A stretch of 64,000 bases of DNA from assembly GCA_904066235.2 (NCBI GenBank), contig CAJFCV020000001.1, positions 13,573,291 to 13,637,290 on the forward strand. The letters are read 5' to 3'. The notes beneath the pieces are model-generated. The model saw only the letters and a list, made by a program, of their open reading frames with translations, did not search any database and had not been told where the DNA came from. The first letter of the stretch is position 1. Each line of letters opens with the position of its first letter. Position numbers and translations under genes: made by a program. This DNA comes from Bursaphelenchus xylophilus (lineage: Eukaryota; Nematoda; Chromadorea; Rhabditida; Aphelenchoididae). Below are positions 42,513 to 53,196 of the stretch, piece by piece.

Positions 42513-42520
42513 TTTTTATA
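42513..42520 (-). promoter_or_regulatory. TATA box of the RKR small-protein gene
   Basis: Minus-strand TATAAAAA, about 125 bp before the ATG at 42389. The transcript start would be near 42485, leaving an outron-sized leader before the TTCTTTGCAG acceptor (AG at 42408-42407). Confidence 0.5.
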
Positions 42521-42796
42521 AATTGACCAGGTTATGAGACGTTTCAACTCATGCTCCAGTGCCAGCCGGAAGCGGAGCGTAGACGGGAGTCGCGGGCAAA
42601 AAATGACTGTCGCTCTTTTGGGGCGGCTACGGTCTTTTAGGTACTGTGGTCGCGGGAAAACATAGTAAACGTAAAAGGAAGATGTAAATAGAAAATTACT
42701 GATAGGTAATATGTGACCGAACTTCGAGCCCGAATTCCCACGGAAATCATCATTTATTATTCAAATTTGATTGTACTTCCCTTCGTGGAATTTCCC

Positions 42797-42806
42797 TATA
42801 TAAAGG
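42797..42806 (+). promoter_or_regulatory. TATA box facing right
   Basis: TATATAAAGG, with a second TATAAAAG at about 42898-42905 on the same strand. They could drive a transcript diverging from the gene at 41876-42389. The frame from ATG 42924 (147 codons) is GC-driven and unconfirmed. Confidence 0.4.
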
Positions 42807-42919
42807 CCGCTTTTCACTCAATAAATCACTTGAACTCGAGCTTCTCGTCTTATCGTGTGGTTGTCGACATAATATTAATTGAAAAAGTTTTAAAACTGTA
42901 TAAAAGTCAACAATCAAGT

Positions 42920-43300
42920 CGGATGAGGCCATCTTTCCCAGCAATAGAGAACGGTACTCCCCCCAAGTGGAAGCCATATGGGATAGCTCCGCAGCCAGAA
43001 CACCGAAACAACAGCACAACTCGCGGTTGTAATCTTGATTTATATATCCGGCTCCCCGCATCCCAGCCGCTCTGCACGCCGACGAAAAACCACTCGATGC
43101 GAAAAAAAATCGTCGCCGAAACGGGTGAATCCCCCCGAAGGCGAACGGGGTGGAGATTGTGTTGGTGGTGGTGGGGGAAAAAGGGAGGCGCGTACAGGAA
43201 TTCGCAGCGCTCGCCCCGTCTTCCTCTCGCCGCATTTCTTCTTCCTCCCGCGGACCGCCCCCTTTTGACGCTATATATTTGGAGTCGATTGATGCGGTCC
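42920..43300. other. GC-rich island, promoter-like or exon-like
   Basis: Open on several frames of both strands because it is GC-rich, so open length says little. It has GGGGGCGG boxes on the minus strand and at 43370 (plus), and TATATA near 43035 and 43273. I cannot decide between promoter and exon. Confidence 0.35.
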
Positions 43301-43578
43301 GAAACGAAAATAACAAAAAAAAAGTTAAAAATATTATCGGAGAAAGTCATAATAAAGAGTAATTAAAAGGGGGCGGAGCCTGCGACAGTTGTGTGTGCAG
43401 TGGTCAAGGGCTTGTTGTAAAAAAGGGGAGTGGTTGGGTTGAGGGCAAAAACCAAGAAAACAATCTGCCATATTGGGAACATACGAACTGTACAGTCATT
43501 GTAAGCCCTCAATTCCAGCATACAACAAAAAGTCCGACGACTGGAGCTGCGACCGTCGTAATTCTCCGATAGCCGCGA

Positions 43579-44030
43579 ATGGATCAACCCAAATCCCGCT
43601 CCCCCGATAAATCATCTCCCTCTTCTTTCGGCTCCCTTTACGTAAACCCGAACGCGTCCGACCGGCGAGCGCAACCGAAGAATGCAAAGTGAAAGTCGCG
43701 CATAATCATCGGTCAGGTAAGTCGGAGTAGGCCCCGCCCCCAACCCCCCTGTTTCTTCGATCAGAACGTGTTCCGGAATTTGATTGGAAAGTGAGAGTTG
43801 TGGGGGCCGGCCCCGCCCCGGACATTCCTGAACACGCCGCGCGTACCGTACGCAAAAGACGTGTGATTGAGAAATCAGGTGTGGAAATCGTGAATCATAC
43901 TGGGAAACGCGAGCCATACGACGCCCCGGTTATTGCCGCTCGCCGGGCCGCGCAAGGACGAATGAAAGCGGCGGACGGTGGGACGGTAGGCGATTCGTCA
44001 TCCCCGTTTTTGATGACGCATAACAGAACG
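43579..44030 (+). CDS. Candidate gene, exon pair with a 48-nt intron; start unresolved
   Basis: CGGTCAG|GTAAGT at 43715/43716 and TTCTTCGATCAG|AA at 43763/43764-43765 define a 48-nt intron of nematode size. Across it one frame stays open: ...EECKVKVAHNHRS, then E, then RVPEFDWKVRVVGAGPAPDI and on through RTVRKRRVIEKSGVEIVNHT. The frame continues to 44162, or leaves at a donor ACG|GTGAGG (44030). The ATG at 43579 starts a good-looking but different frame (MDQPKSRSPDKSSPSSFGSL) that stops before the donor. So either a frameshift, a sequence error or a missing exon is needed. Family unknown. If it reaches 44162 it would overlap the opposite-strand candidate at 44083-44552. Confidence 0.35.
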
Positions 44031-44082
44031 GTGAGGTGGATTGGGTGCAAGATGGGGGCAATTCGCCACCTGTCGTGTGTGT

Positions 44083-44552
44083 TCAAAGATCTTGCGGCTC
44101 CAAAGAATCGCGCAAACTATAAACTCGAAAGTTGGAAAGCATGCGGTAAAACACGAGGATAACGCACAAAGATAACAGAGCGACATTAAAACTGGAGACA
44201 TTCCCCCAAATGACTGTGAAAACAACGGTTTTGTAGGCTTGAGATTATAATAATAGCAAACCCACATCAACACCAATAAAGGGCACTACAGACAGGAAGT
44301 AATTGCGTGACGTCGACTTCCTTTTTCGGGGTTTGTTGGCTAGAGACCAAAAATTTTATTAACGTTGCACTTGAATCGGAAGAAAGGCTTATTTGTAAGC
44401 TGGCAAATTAACATCTAATAAACTTGTGACGTCATCAATAAAGGTTGAACTTTTGAATTCGATTTAAAGAACGAAAAATTACCATTAAAGCCATAAATGT
44501 CATCAAATTCGACTGATACGGAGTGATAAACGCCGGCAACACCCCGTTTCCT
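44083..44552 (-). CDS. Candidate membrane protein C-terminus, three exons in phase
   Basis: Minus-strand exons 44552-44483, 44339-44262 and 44213-44083. Acceptors are CACGTCAG, GTCTCTAG and GTTTTCACAG; donors are AATG|GTAATT and GTGG|GTTTGC; introns are 143 and 48 nt. Phases fit twice (G+CC, G+TC). The 92-residue product begins RKRGVAGVYHS and has a Lys/Arg patch (NKPRKRKSTSR). A first hydrophobic run (YFLSVVPFIGVDVVIW) is followed by a clear transmembrane run (NVALLSLCVILVFY), then RMLSNFRVYSLRDSLEPQDL and stop. The 5' end is not found; the GC-rich frame upstream (to 44899) may hold more exons. Family not recognised. Confidence 0.42.
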
Positions 44553-44559
44553 CTGACGT

Positions 44560-45340
44560 GTCGCCGCCCTTCCGCTGAGCCCGCGCTCTCGCCGGACGGT
44601 GATAAAAAAATACAAGCAAAGTTAGTGTACAACGAGCAGCTCCCACCCCTCCCATTCCCCTTGCCGACCCAAAAAAACGAACGCGGCAAAACGATCGCCG
44701 CCAATTTCACAATACCACAAAACACCGCGCGCTGATTACAAGGCCGCCGCGGCACGAAATCCGAACGAAAGCGAAACCCGGCGGAAGTCACGAAAATCCG
44801 CACCGAAGCGATCGGCGCCCCCTCCTCATCGTCGTCGATGGAGCGCTGTGTTCCCAATCGGCCGGCTGCAGATAAAAATCTCCCGGGGCGCAATTGCATG
44901 CTCGCAGTGCCAGGCCACCGGTTCGTGGGGGAAACGCGCTAACCGTATGGGCAAAAACATGTTCGCGGGTTTGTTACAGCGGGCGTTGATGATGCCGGCT
45001 CTTTGCGCCCCGTAAACAATGGAGACATTTTTGGGGAAGTTGGCTGCAGCAGAATTTGCGGAGAGTGCGGAAGAATGGCGGGTGAGTTGCCGTAACCTGA
45101 CATTTGGAGATTGGCTGGGACAGACGTTTTTTTTGTGTAAATCAAAACCTTATGAATAAACAGACTGGCTGATAAAACTTTTTTTTCCGACCCGCAACTC
45201 CAAAATATCGCATTAAAGATTGGAAAAGGGCGATTAGAAACATTGCGGATTTAATAAGGTCGGCCAAAACCGAGCCTTTAAAATGAAACTTGCATCCTCC
45301 CTCAGGTGAAAAAGAATGGCACGGATTAGACGGTGTCAAT
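44560..45340. other. GC-rich island and flanks, possible exons
   Basis: 44560-44960 is GC-rich and open on several frames. Minus-strand TATCTGCAG (about 44870) is acceptor-like, and a plus-strand frame MERCVPNRPAADKNL starts at about 44838. No consistent gene could be built. 45142-45345 (minus) is an open frame without support. Confidence 0.3.
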
Positions 45341-45349
45341 CCCATTAAC

Positions 45350-46255
45350 GGCTTAGAAGAATTGGATTAAAATAATTGCACCACTCAAAAATTTTATAAG
45401 TAAAAATATGACAGAACAGAAACTTATTGCCCTAATTATGCCTCTAGATCTTTGAAGTTGTACCTTGAGACATTAAAAAGTTTTTTTTCCAGCTTCCATT
45501 GCACGCTAGGTTAATTAATTTAGCAGTTTTGCTCTTTGATTTATCTAAATTTGCCAGTTTTTGAAGTTAATCACAAAATTTCCATCTTTGGCATCGCGGA
45601 AATGACATACAGCCGCAAAAAATGCCTTCAAAACAGGACGTCATTGTTTTTGCGATGACCTTTGACTCACACGTTTCGCAACAAACAAACAGAGCGATGA
45701 CGAAACGGTACTGTTCGCGCACTCGCCGGCCAAACAATCCCCTGTCTCTAGTTTGTAGTGAGCCGGTGGCGAGTCGACGTGTGGCGGGATGAGTAAGCAT
45801 TCTCTCGCCGAATTAGCGACTCGCTTATTTTTGGCGTGATTAATGGAGTGCTCGTTCCACTACGACTGTTTTCAGGTACGATATTTTTAGCCATGGATCA
45901 GCTTGACATTAAAGAAAAAATTTGTTCGGTTTCCGGCGAGACGCAAGAAAAACTGAAGAAATGATGTGCGATGGGATTAGAGTGGGGCATTAGAATGGTG
46001 GGGTATTAAGGGAATTTTAATTAGCCATGTTATTAACAGCGATTTTTTTAAAATTAGCAAAAAAAAATTTTCGAAAAAAATTTTTTGGTCCCCCTTGACA
46101 TAATTAAAAATTCTACAGAAGCCTTAGGCCAGAGGAAGACAAAAATAAACTTGAAAACGAATTTTTTAAATGCTAAAAATACAATTTTTCGCTCAAAACT
46201 GGCTAATTCAATTGGTTCTGTCAAAATTTGCCCTTAAACCCAAAAACACTTGACT
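45350..46255. other. No gene recognised
   Basis: AT-rich with long A/T runs near 46050-46200. The frame at 45567-45800 (minus) is unsupported. Confidence 0.3.
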
Positions 46256-46260
46256 TTACA

Positions 46261-46691
46261 GCGAGTGTTGACGTTGTTACGGCCTGCCTCCACCTTGATA
46301 TCCCCCCACCACCATCTTCGAAGACCATAAAAATCTCCCTCCCCGCCGCGCCCCGATTTTCTCCCGTTTCGCGGCTTCGGGGCATTCCGAGAACACCCCG
46401 CTTTCCGAAGCGCTCCCGTTTCCCGAGTGGAGTCGCGCAAGTTTTTCGTTTGGAATAAGGCCAACGAATCCGGTGGATCGCTGACTTTCCCGTCGGCGTC
46501 GCCGTCAATTCGGGTTGCATTTGTTCGACGCGTTTTTTGCGTGCATCGTGCAGGACGGAGACAGTCACGTCGGGATTTTTTGCGACTGTATTGGGGTCGA
46601 ATAATTGCGGGGAATCGAGTGGTGTGTTGTTCGGTGATGTTTGAAGTTTCGCCTTGAATACGGAGCCTTCTTTTCGGGAAGTTTGGACCAT
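46261..46691 (-). CDS. Candidate exon in a GC-rich island
   Basis: A GC-rich block between very AT-rich flanks looks like an exon. The minus frame from ATG 46691 reads MVQTSRKEGSVFKAKLQTSP, then PLDSPQLFDPN and VTVSVLHDARKKRVEQMQPE, a plausible disordered nuclear-type N-terminus. It ends at a donor-like GCT|GTAAAG (about 46260), or continues to a stop at 46221. On the plus strand the same place reads as an acceptor (GACTTTACAG), so the opposite orientation is possible. No upstream acceptor was found. Function unknown. Confidence 0.3.
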
Positions 46692-46699
46692 GCAAATTT

Positions 46700-47390
46700 A
46701 TGCAAATTTTTGGAATTTTTTAAAATTTGAAAAATTTGAATTTATGATGTTGAAAATTTTATCACCTTAATTTTTTGTGTACAACTAAAAAAATTTTTTT
46801 CTTAATTATGCAAATTTTTCAATTTTTTTAAAATTCAAAAATTAAATTTTTTTATTAAAATTTTTTTTTTGTCTAAATTTTTGGCTATGCGATTAAAAAA
46901 ATTATCATCAAAATATGCAAATTTTTTTGAATTTTTTGCTAATTAAAAAATTAAATTTTTTGATTTCAAAAAATTTTTCACTAAAATTTTTGAATATCCA
47001 ATTCAAAAAAAAATCATCACCACATGATTTTTTTTTACCAGACTATGCCAATTTTTTGCTCTCAAAATTACTCGGACAATTTTTTTCCATTCCGGTCTCA
47101 TGTTCTCGCAATTTCTTTTGGACCCCATTAGCGCCGGTTATCGATAAGATCGGGTGTTCATGGAAGTGAGGAGGGCGAATTCAGCGACCCGGTCGTTGGA
47201 AGAGAATGTGTGCCGGGCGGTACGATTGGAATGGGAAGGGCGCTTTGTTCGAGCCGACACCTCAGGGTGCGAGGGGTTGTTTTGTGACCCCAAAGGTCGA
47301 CGAATTTCACCGGGAAGCTGAGCAGAACTCAAAAAAAAAAATAAATTCCTAGAACTCAACAAAAAAAGTTCGCTAAGTTCCAATGAAAAA
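46700..47390. other. Extremely AT-rich tract then unassigned DNA
   Basis: 46700-47060 is almost only A and T with repeated TTATGCAAATTTTT motifs, intron-like or low complexity. 47090-47330 is mixed, with no gene recognised. Confidence 0.4.
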
Positions 47391-47395
47391 TCTGA

Positions 47396-47493
47396 TCAGT
47401 CTGTCGGGTAAATAATGTGGATTTCATGCAGCGAAATTTCTGATGGGCGATCAAAAGGCGCGACAAATCCACATTATTTTCACGACGGACTGA
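47396..47493. mobile_element. PAL-1 palindrome, internally deleted, 98 bp
   Basis: TCAGTCTGTCGGGTAAATAATG to CATTATTTTCACGACGGACTGA around GATGGGCGATCAAAAGGCGCG. Confidence 0.75.
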
Positions 47494-47507
47494 TCAATGT
47501 TAGTATG

Positions 47508-47986
47508 TATTTTCATAAAGTGCATGGACATTTGCCGCGGCCCGTACCGTGCTCAAAAAACACCCGGTTTTGCACCGTGCATTTCACATTTTTTTTGTTT
47601 TCCGCACGGTGCATTGGAATATTGCCGCTGAAAGATTTGCACAGTGCAAACGGCTTTTTTTGTGGTTTGCACTGTGCATCACAAAAAAGAGAAATGTACT
47701 GTGCGAAAGCGACGATCACTTGTCGCAAAAGAGTTTGCACCGTGCATTTCATTTTTTTTGGTTTCGCACTGTGCATTTCAAAGGCATTATCGCCGCGACA
47801 TGAGCTTTTTTCAAATGCGTCGCCGTGGTTTTGCTGAAAAACTTGCACAGTGCAAACGGCTTTTTTTTGTGGTTTGCACTGTGCAAAGAGAAAATGCACT
47901 GTGCGTTGGCGACAAGCGTGGCGAAAGTTCAAAATGCACTGTGCGAAGGAAAAAAAATGTCCATGAACTTTATGAAAATACTAATA
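47508..47986. mobile_element. GCACNGTGC-motif MITE
   Basis: TTTTCATAAAGTGCATGGACA to TGTCCATGAACTTTATGAAA; many GCACNGTGC motifs; TTGGCGACAAGCGTGGCGAAA near the right end. Confidence 0.7.
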
Positions 47987-47987
47987 T

Positions 47988-48017
47988 CAGTTTGTCGGGA
48001 AAATAATGTGGATTTAT
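47988..48017. repeat. PAL-1 left terminus only
   Basis: TCAGTTTGTCGGGAAAATAATG and TGGATTT, with no partner. Confidence 0.5.
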
Positions 48018-48366
48018 TCAACTTCAAAATGTATGCGAAATTTTTAAGCGTCGCTTTGCAGAAATACTCGCGATTTTTTTTTTCAAAAGTTGCCAAAAAT
48101 CTCGCAGTGTTTTCTGAGCTCTTGTCGCCCCTTTCTTTCAAGTTAGACCCCATTTTTTCACGTGATCTCCTTATGGGACCCTCCCATAAAACTTCTTGTT
48201 TCACTCCGCCACACCGTAAATTGCCCCAGTTTAATCCGATCGCGTCTTCATACGCGGGGGGCCGGTAATTACGCGAGCGAGTCAGCGCTGCGACTGGTGG
48301 CGACAAGCGATTAATACCGCCTCTCTTGATCGCCGTTTTTTCTTTCCCCCAATTTCCAGCCTTGCG

Positions 48367-48790
48367 ATGAAAAATTCCAAGAGAGCGCGCCTTAACGCGC
48401 GACTGGCCATTAAGGTGAGTGGGGGCGCGCCGATTTCGCAATCCCGGTGCATTGCGGTGCTCTGCACCGGAAGAAACGGGGTTATGACGCGCTTCTTCGT
48501 CGCCATCTTCACCCCTTTCCCCGCCTCGCCCCTCGCCTCGGCCCCACCGACTTGTTCGGGCCGCGGCGACTTTTCGCCGAAACGGCCTGGGACCAGGGCC
48601 CGAGCGGCGGCGGCGGCGGCGACGACGAAAAGAACAAAGTGCGCGACATTGCACCGGCTTCCACCAGGCATTGCGGTCGGAGAACCCGACGAAAAGCGGG
48701 CGAGCGATCCCGGCGGACAGGCGTTTTTTGGCGCGCGCGACAAAAATGGCACTCCCAGGTACGGGCGACGCGCCACAAAGACCTCATTAA
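48367..48790 (+). CDS. Candidate two-exon gene, 56 aa, strong first exon
   Basis: CCCCCAATTTCCAG ends 8 nt before ATG 48367, like a spliced-leader acceptor. Exon 1 (48367-48414, MKNSKRARLNARLAIK) ends at AAG|GTGAGT. The best acceptor in phase 0 is CTTCCACCAG (48667), opening ALRSENPTKSGRAIPADRRF and on to TAA at 48788-48790. The product is very basic. CTCCCAG|GTACGG inside exon 2 is another donor, so the gene may continue. Exon 1 is more convincing than exon 2. Other frames over this GC-rich island are open through composition. Family not recognised. Confidence 0.35.
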
Positions 48791-49299
48791 ACATGTTAGC
48801 GGGCCGGCTACGGTAGCCGTAATTGCGGAGATGGTAGGATGCCGATGGTAATGAGATGAATAATCTTTTTGAAAAGAGGCGTCAGTTCGTGGGGCCGGCC
48901 TCTTGGAGGGTCGGGATCTCGGAGGTCAAGGGTCTCAAGCCGTTGAGGTCAGGGAGAGGGCTACAGTAACCGGCGAGAGAATGTTCTCGAAGCCAAAGAC
49001 AATAGGGGAGATTAAAGAGGAGCGTAAGTACGGAAATTAAGGAAAAGTTGGGTTAAAAAGTTGTCAAAAATGCCTACAGAATTTATGGGTTAGCTCAGGG
49101 GGCGATAAACAGGGGTGTAGCTGAAGAAAAATTTTGGGGGAGGTCGCCTGAGGGGAGGGGGAGAAGGTCACCACGTAAAAAGCTTGATCCTAACTTACAA
49201 TTTTTTCTTTGAGCCCTGCCTGCGGGTACCTCCACCCCTGGCTACGCCGCTGTCCATAAAGGCTAGATTCGGTTCATAAATGAAGCTATCAGCCACAAA
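48791..49299. other. No gene recognised
   Basis: Ordinary composition. GGAGGTCGCCTGAGGGGAGGG and CTGGCTACGCCGCTGTCC look like worn element ends. No exon. Confidence 0.3.
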
Positions 49300-49502
49300 T
49301 ACTCCGTTTGTAATGTCGCCGGAGTGATTTGCGGCGTTTGCAATTTGCAAAAATAGTCAGCGACAGCTGCCATTGGCTTTTTGCAGCCCAAATAAGCCAA
49401 TTGCACAATGCAAAAAAGCCTATTTTACAGTGCGCGGTTAACTTTTGTTTTCGTACTGCGCATGTTGCCAAAATCACCGCAGCGACTCTACGGACAAACT
49501 AG
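49300..49502. mobile_element. AGTCCGTT-type GCACNGTGC MITE
   Basis: ACTCCGTTTGTAATGTCGCCGGAGTGATTTGCGGCG at the left, CACCGCAGCGACTCTACGGAC at the right; AGCCAATTGCACAATGC within. Confidence 0.65.
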
Positions 49503-50280
49503 AAATACCGCCAGGTTCATATAAGCTAACACAGTACCCCCATTTTCCCCAAAAATAAAAACTACGGACCTTTTTGCGGCCTGCTACGCATATTACAGCC
49601 CGCATACGAAAAAATACGCAATTTTGAGTATCAAAAATCTCTCTACTATAAGTCTCACGTAATACGCCGCCCTTTTGGCCATTTGTTACCCATAGCTTAA
49701 GCGTCGGGATTATCCAGTCAAGAAACATTTAGTTTCAAATTTAGCAGAGTATAGCTTGCAAAACTCAGACGTCTTTAGTACCATATAGTACCAGTCGATT
49801 TTTTTACCAAGTTTCTCAAAAACCGCCGCCACTTGCCCCATCGAAATTCCCGTCCATTTCGGGAATACAGTAGCCCGCCACACACACAAAAAAGGTTTCT
49901 TGTATGTCGCACATGGCAACTTCATTGCTCACTGAGCTCTGAAACGGACTTTAAAAGGGCGGAAATGCGGCGGTGAAGTCGGGCGTTCGAATTCGTATAC
50001 AAACTGTTTGTAAAAAAAAACACGCCAACTTTTGGGCTACGTTTCCCTTGTTCCCAGACGTTTTTTGGCGGATTTTAAAGTTTATTTTGAGAAGATAACG
50101 AAACCATTCGGCCATTTGGTGGGAAATTCATATCTCTGATTGTACGGACCCTCGATCATGTAGAGCTGAACTATCAAAAATTGAAAAAATGGGGCATAAA
50201 GACAAGATATTAAGCGAGCTACAGCCAAACCTCTACACTGCAAATTACAAGCGACCAAAAAAAATATTTGATATATCATA
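49503..50280. other. No gene recognised; a dispersed block shared with 16190
   Basis: GCGGCCTGCTACGCATATTACAGCC and ACGCAATTTTGAGTATCAAAAATCTC match 16190-16285 in reverse complement. Rest unassigned. Confidence 0.35.
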
Positions 50281-50560
50281 ACGGCGATCCGATTTTCGAT
50301 GCGACAGTGCCCATTAATTCCCAACAGATTGATATAAGTATTTTCATAAGCATTTGAACTTTTTCTCACACTTGTCGCTAACTCATAGTGCATTTTTCTC
50401 TCTTTGCACAGTGCAACCCTCAAAAAAGCCGTTGGCACTGTGCAAAATGGTAAAAAACGGATAGCGGTGCAAATATTAGTTAAAATTCGGTGCAAATATT
50501 GGCAAAATTAACTGTGTGCATGAAAAAGGTCTAGGCATTTTGAAAAAGCAAAGTATGAAA
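50281..50560. repeat. Worn PAL-1 end joined to a worn GCACNGTGC MITE
   Basis: GCGATCCGATTTTCGATGCGACAG and TTCCCAACAGATTGA, then TATTTTCATAAGCATTTGAAC, CTTGTCGCTAACTCATAG and GCACAGTGCAACCCTC. Confidence 0.5.
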
Positions 50561-50800
50561 ATACTAACAGAAGGGTGTTGCTGTACTGAGGTTTGTCCCA
50601 AATCATCTAAATTCAACTTTTGAGACATCAGAAACGTTTGTTATAGACAAGTTTTATTATTCTGACGCCTGTCCCAAATCTCCTAAATTTGAGACATCGG
50701 AAAATTTTCATTATAGACAGTTTTTGCTGTATGAAAGTCTGCTGTACAGAGGCTGCACTGGATTCGATATGGCCTGTATATCACATGAATTAACATAGCT

Positions 50801-51010
50801 ACAGTGACGGACCTGATCCAGTGACAAAAAACGTACCATTTTGCATCTGGAAAGTTGCAAAAAATGTGGCAAAATGCCTCCCTCTCCAGCTGAAAACTCC
50901 GTTTTGAAGGGTGCTTTTTTCGCTTGGAGAGGGAGGTATCTTGCTACATTTATGATACTTCCCGGATGCAAAATGGTACGTTTTTTGCCACTGGATCAGG
51001 TCCGCTACAG
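50801..51010. mobile_element. GGACC-type palindromic MITE
   Basis: ACAGTGACGGACCTGATCCAG to CTGGATCAGGTCCGCTACAG; GTACCATTTTGCATCTGG / CCGGATGCAAAATGGTAC arms. Confidence 0.8.
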
Positions 51011-51156
51011 TTTAAGATTGCAATCTCAGCTGTTGCCAAATTTCACCAAAATCCGATAAACCTATACTAATGTTTCCCTGAGGGCCCTCAATTCAATTTA
51101 AAGGTACTTCATGACCCTAAAATTTCGATATCAGCTCCCAATTGACCTCTCATCGC

Positions 51157-51534
51157 CTACGGTAGCCCATTGTCAAGTTGTTGTTTGGCGAAACCTCTCC
51201 CCAACGTTCCCTTGCCTTTCGTAAACAACCCCTCCGCCGCTATCGCAGCGAGCAATCGCTGGGATCGCGGGCGCGCAAAAAACTCGCCCAAAAATTGTGT
51301 TTCCACGGGCCCGTAAACAATTTGTCGCAGAGTTGTTTTTCGAAAGCGCCCCCGTTCGGAAACAGTCGACGGGTTGCGTGGTGAAAAAATTGTTTTGCGT
51401 AGAGTGCACGAGGGGCTGAACGATCGCGTCCCGTGATTGACGGCGGAGCGCAAAAAACACTGCCAACGCTTTTCGGGGGGCTCCTGGAAGCCGAGGGGTG
51501 ATGCAATTTGCTCGGAGATTTGGGAATGTCGCAA
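51157..51534 (-). CDS. Candidate ORF in a GC-rich island, 125 aa
   Basis: Minus frame from ATG 51534 to TAG 51157. Composition is protein-like (FQEPPEKRWQCFLRSAVNHG; IVYGPVETQFLGEFFARPRS) and the block is GC-rich between AT-rich DNA. Two other minus frames are also open across parts of it, so the evidence is weak. No signal peptide, TATA or family resemblance. Confidence 0.25.
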   Translation of the reverse strand: MRHSQISEQIASPLGFQEPPEKRWQCFLRSAVNHGTRSFSPSCTLRKTIFSPRNPSTVSERGRFRKTTLRQIVYGPVETQFLGEFFARPRSQRLLAAIAAEGLFTKGKGTLGRGFAKQQLDNGLP

Positions 51535-51634
51535 GTGAGGGATAGCGAGGATTTGAGGGAGGGAAAAGTGAAAATTTGAAAATGAAAATTTGATGGAAAA
51601 ATGAAGATATCAGGGTCCAATTTCCTATTTTAGG

Positions 51635-51745
51635 AGATTGCACAGTGCGAACGGCTTTTTTCAAAATTGCACTGGGCATTGAAAAAAATAGAGAAAATGC
51701 ACTGTGCAAAAACAAAAAAAATGTCCATGCACTTAAAAAATGTCC
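51635..51745. repeat. GCACNGTGC MITE, right part
   Basis: GATTGCACAGTGCGAACGGC, AATGCACTGTGCAAAAAC and ATGTCCATGCACTTAAAAA. Confidence 0.5.
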
Positions 51746-52200
51746 ATAAAATATGAGATTTTAGTTTTTTGTTTGTTGTCAATTTCTACTGTAGTCGAAT
51801 AAATAGGTATAACATGCCTTGTATCAAACAAAATGGGGAAAACTGAGAATTCAGGGGAAAAAAGAATTTTGACATCCGGCCCAACAATAAAGAAGTTACG
51901 GACAATTCAAATCGGGCCACAAATGCCTCACTCTCTACTATTGATTATATCAGTCTGTCGGGAAAATAATGCCCACTCGTCGCAACAAAACCCACAATTT
52001 TTTACACGAAATTTGGCCAATTTTTTTATTTAGTTGACGCATGAAACGTTCCATGTCAGTCCGGTAGGCTATTCACAAAATTTTTAGTTCCATAATTAGT
52101 GATAAGGCCTCAATAAATTTTGTAGGCTTGACAAAAAATCCCGAATTTTTGCCGACCTTTCTTCCCATAAGCAAAAATATCAGCAATATGTCCAAAAAAT
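51746..52200. other. No gene recognised; PAL-1 left end at 51950
   Basis: TCAGTCTGTCGGGAAAATAATG at about 51950 has no partner. The rest is AT-rich and unassigned. Confidence 0.35.
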
Positions 52201-52301
52201 AAATGTTTTAGTCTCCGCACCGAAGAATCGACCGAGATTTTTTGGTCGAAGCTTGGAAGAAATGTGACACTTTTATGCTAATTTTGGCATGAAGAGTTTC
52301 A

Positions 52302-53196
52302 GGGCCCAGTTTAGTGTCTCCATTCAATTTCTCCATTTAGTGCAAACTTTGAATAAAATCGGAATTTTGTTCATTTCGGGGCGAAAATCATTTTTGAGAG
52401 CGGTGAGGAGATTTTCCTCCTTCCGCCGAAAGAAATGTGAAATTGCAAAATAAAATAAGTAAATGACATTTGACACATGCCAATAAGATATCCCTTGTAA
52501 TCATAACATGTTTTCACACCAGATGGAGCATGCGGAGCAATTTTGTGAATATTTTGAATTACGTATGAGGTCATGATGCGTCTAAATTTTAATTCTTCAG
52601 ATGCTGAACCTGTTATGTTAAAAAATATTATATAAAATATATGTTTTTGCTGCTACCCGTAAATCTGTTTGTCATTTTCTCTTGAACTGTAACAATTTTG
52701 AAGAAATGGAGAAAGATCTTTTTGAAACAAGTCATATATGGCACGAAAACCATAATGAATCTGAAAATGCAAGCAGACGTATTGTTCGTATTAACAGAAT
52801 CACTTTCATTTAGACTACTTATCGCTTTTTATAGTTCAGACGTGTAAAGCCTTCATTCACCTGTTCGGCTTAAAAACTAGTTGATCTTTCAGGCTAAGAC
52901 GGTACTGGGGTCTAACTGGCCATGATAATGAAAATGTAATCTCAACCCGAGCAGAAAACCCATTATAAAAATCGTGGTACTCTCCATTTCGCCGAATATT
53001 GTACATGATTCATTGAAAATGTTAGCAAACCCCCAGGAGACCTTGTTCTTCTGAGAAGCGGAAAACTTCAGAGCTCTGAGAGAGCGGTCCACCGACCTCT
53101 CCCAGAATGAAAATTGCCCCAAAATGAGTAAAATTCCGATTTTATTCAAAGTTTGTACTAAATGGAGAAATTGAATGGAGACACTAAACTGGGCCC
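52302..53196. mobile_element. GGGCCCAGTTTAGT palindromic element 1, 895 bp
   Basis: Ends GGGCCCAGTTTAGTGTCTCC and its complement GGAGACACTAAACTGGGCCC. Similarity continues inward (TTCAATTTCTCCATTTAGT; GAATAAAATCGGAATTTT; GAGAGCGGT). The right GGGCCC is shared with element 2. No coding seen. Confidence 0.8.

Noticed and set aside
42750..43316. 188-codon minus-strand frame
   Set aside because: GC-driven; the opposite strand is open over the same DNA for 217 codons, and neither has splice or family support.
48282..48794. 170- and 241-codon minus-strand frames near 48 kb
   Set aside because: Overlap each other and the plus-strand candidate; Arg/Ala-rich composition typical of GC-rich shadow frames.
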